Positions 5,638 to 6,629 of a DNA stretch of 6,629 nt are shown one piece after another. Where the stretch lies: NCBI GenBank assembly GCA_900552395.1, contig URZJ01000100.1, forward strand, positions 1-6,629. The letters run 5' to 3'. Position 1 is the stretch's first letter. Every line of letters begins with the position of its first letter. The DNA is from an uncultured Collinsella sp. GTDB lineage: Bacteria; Actinomycetota; Coriobacteriia; Coriobacteriales; Coriobacteriaceae. The translations under genes and the position numbers were made by a program. Under the pieces are notes generated by a model, which was not told the DNA's origin, did not search any database, and saw only the letters and a program-made list of their open reading frames with translations.

Positions 5638-6629
5638 ATGACACCTCTCGCAAAACGTCTCCCGCGCGAGCTGCGCCGCAATATCGGTAAATACCTGGGC
5701 ATCTTTTTACTCATGTGCGGAAGCATCGCCCTTACCTCGGGCTTTTTGCTCGCAGCGCATTCCATCGGCTGCCTTATCGATGACATGCGCGATGCGTACA
5801 CGATTGAGGACGGCCGCGTGACCACCTCCTTCGAGGCCACCAAAGACCAGCTCAAGGCGGCCGAGGATGCAGCCGGCGACGTCGGCGGCGTTACGCTCTA
5901 CAAGAATTTCTCCATCGACGCCACCATCAAAAAGACCGCCGGCGACGACGGCACCAAGCGCACGCTGCGCACCTATGCGCACCGCACCAAGGTCGATATC
6001 GCGTCCTACTGTGAGGGCAAGGAGCCCAAGACGGACGATGAGGTGGCCATCGACCGTGTCTTCGCCACCAACAACGACCTCGCCGTGGGCGATAAGGTCG
6101 AGCTTGAGGGCCGCACCTACATCATCTGCGGCATCATGACCCAGCCCGATAGCCAGGCGCTGTTCCTCAACAATTCGGACTTTACGGTGAACACCATCAC
6201 CTATGGTGTGGCCGAGGTCACCGACGCTGGCTTTGCCGCGCTCGAGGATGCCGGCGGCGCACCTGCCTACACTTACTCCTTTACCTTTACCGATCGCGAC
6301 CTCCCCACCGCGGATCGCATCGATGCGGAGCAGGATATGGTCGAGGCGCTGACCGATGCCGATGCGCGCGTGGACGATCTGATCGATGCCGATTCCAACC
6401 AGGGCATTGGCTATGCGCGCGACGACGTAGACGGCGACTCCATGATGTGGACGACGTTGCTCGACATCATCATCGTGATCATGGCGTTCGTCTTTGTGGT
6501 CCTTACCGACGCCACCATCGAGGAGGAGAGCGCCATCATCGGCACGCTGCTCGCCAGCGGCTATCGCCGCCGCGAGATCGTGCTGCACTACCTGGCACTT
6601 CCCGCCATCGTGGGCGTGCTCGCGGCGCT
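5638..6629 (+). CDS. FtsX-type ABC transporter permease, N-terminal part
   Basis: The open frame runs off the right edge after 330 residues, so the stop and most membrane helices are not seen. A basic N-terminal region (KRLPRELRRNIGKYL, 6-20) leads into helix one at about 20-42, with no cleavable signal peptide. A large extracytoplasmic domain follows, about 43-270, acidic and in the position of the MacB periplasmic-core-like domain; it includes a compact stretch resembling the family motif around AVGDKVELEGRTYIICGI (149-166). Helix two is at about 273-292. Then comes TIEEESAIIGTLLASGYRRREI (293-314, given here from T293 in part: EESAIIGTLLASGYRR), the classic FtsX segment after the second helix, where the cytoplasmic coupling element sits. 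The only ribosome site is a modest AGGCGG overlapping the ATPase stop, suggesting translational coupling. Many Gram-positive members are 800-1200 residues with duplicated FtsX domains; whether this one is cannot be seen. Confidence 0.92.
   Translation, partial: MTPLAKRLPRELRRNIGKYLGIFLLMCGSIALTSGFLLAAHSIGCLIDDMRDAYTIEDGRVTTSFEATKDQLKAAEDAAGDVGGVTLYKNFSIDATIKKTAGDDGTKRTLRTYAHRTKVDIASYCEGKEPKTDDEVAIDRVFATNNDLAVGDKVELEGRTYIICGIMTQPDSQALFLNNSDFTVNTITYGVAEVTDAGFAALEDAGGAPAYTYSFTFTDRDLPTADRIDAEQDMVEALTDADARVDDLIDADSNQGIGYARDDVDGDSMMWTTLLDIIIVIMAFVFVVLTDATIEEESAIIGTLLASGYRRREIVLHYLALPAIVGVLAA

Noticed and set aside
5707..6588. Minus-strand open frame (293 codons) opposite the FtsX-type permease
   Set aside because: The sense frame carries the FtsX motif and continues the operon; the antisense frame is rich in His, Asp and Gly and matches nothing I know.

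Overview
This is a GC-rich window with dense, mostly co-directional genes and purine-rich ribosome binding sites. The protein style suggests a high-GC Gram-positive. My best guess is a Coriobacteriia gut actinobacterium of the Collinsella type. That guess rests on general resemblance of the proteins and repeats, not on a search, so it is only moderately secure. No rRNA, tRNA, CRISPR array or transposase gene is visible.

Layout. Positions 1-1090 (minus strand) hold a membrane sensor histidine kinase of the NarL/DesK (HisKA_3) type, cut off at the left edge shortly after its last ATP-binding box. Its start codon sits 6 bases downstream of a TACAAT box, which suggests a leaderless transcript. 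A 199-bp divergent intergenic region follows and contains a GTGA-N6-TCAC palindrome. From 1290 to 4617 there is a tight plus-strand operon of three genes: an ABC-2 exporter ATPase (1290-2228) and two different ABC-2 permeases (2238-3425 and 3412-4617). The permeases overlap by 14 bases.

Positions 4618-4915 are non-coding and are the most structured DNA in the window. They hold six copies, two forward and four reverse, of a GGGGAC/GTCCCC-headed repeat. The four reverse copies are evenly spaced at 27, 28 and 27 bases. Two facing copies form a 61-nt hairpin, and the last copy lies inside a perfect 9-bp inverted repeat. This looks like a REP-type or MITE-like repeat cluster. A consensus TATAAT box lies immediately after it.

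The second transport module follows: a LolD/MacB-type ABC ATPase (4916-5629) and, 8 bases later, an FtsX-type permease (5638 to beyond the right edge). Its first 330 residues are visible.

How the genes may work together. The kinase, with a response regulator expected beyond the left edge, is placed to sense an envelope or antimicrobial signal and control the divergent ABC-2 exporter. The FtsX-type pair appears to be a separate operon, separated from the exporter by the repeat cluster. The substrates of both transporters cannot be read from the sequence.
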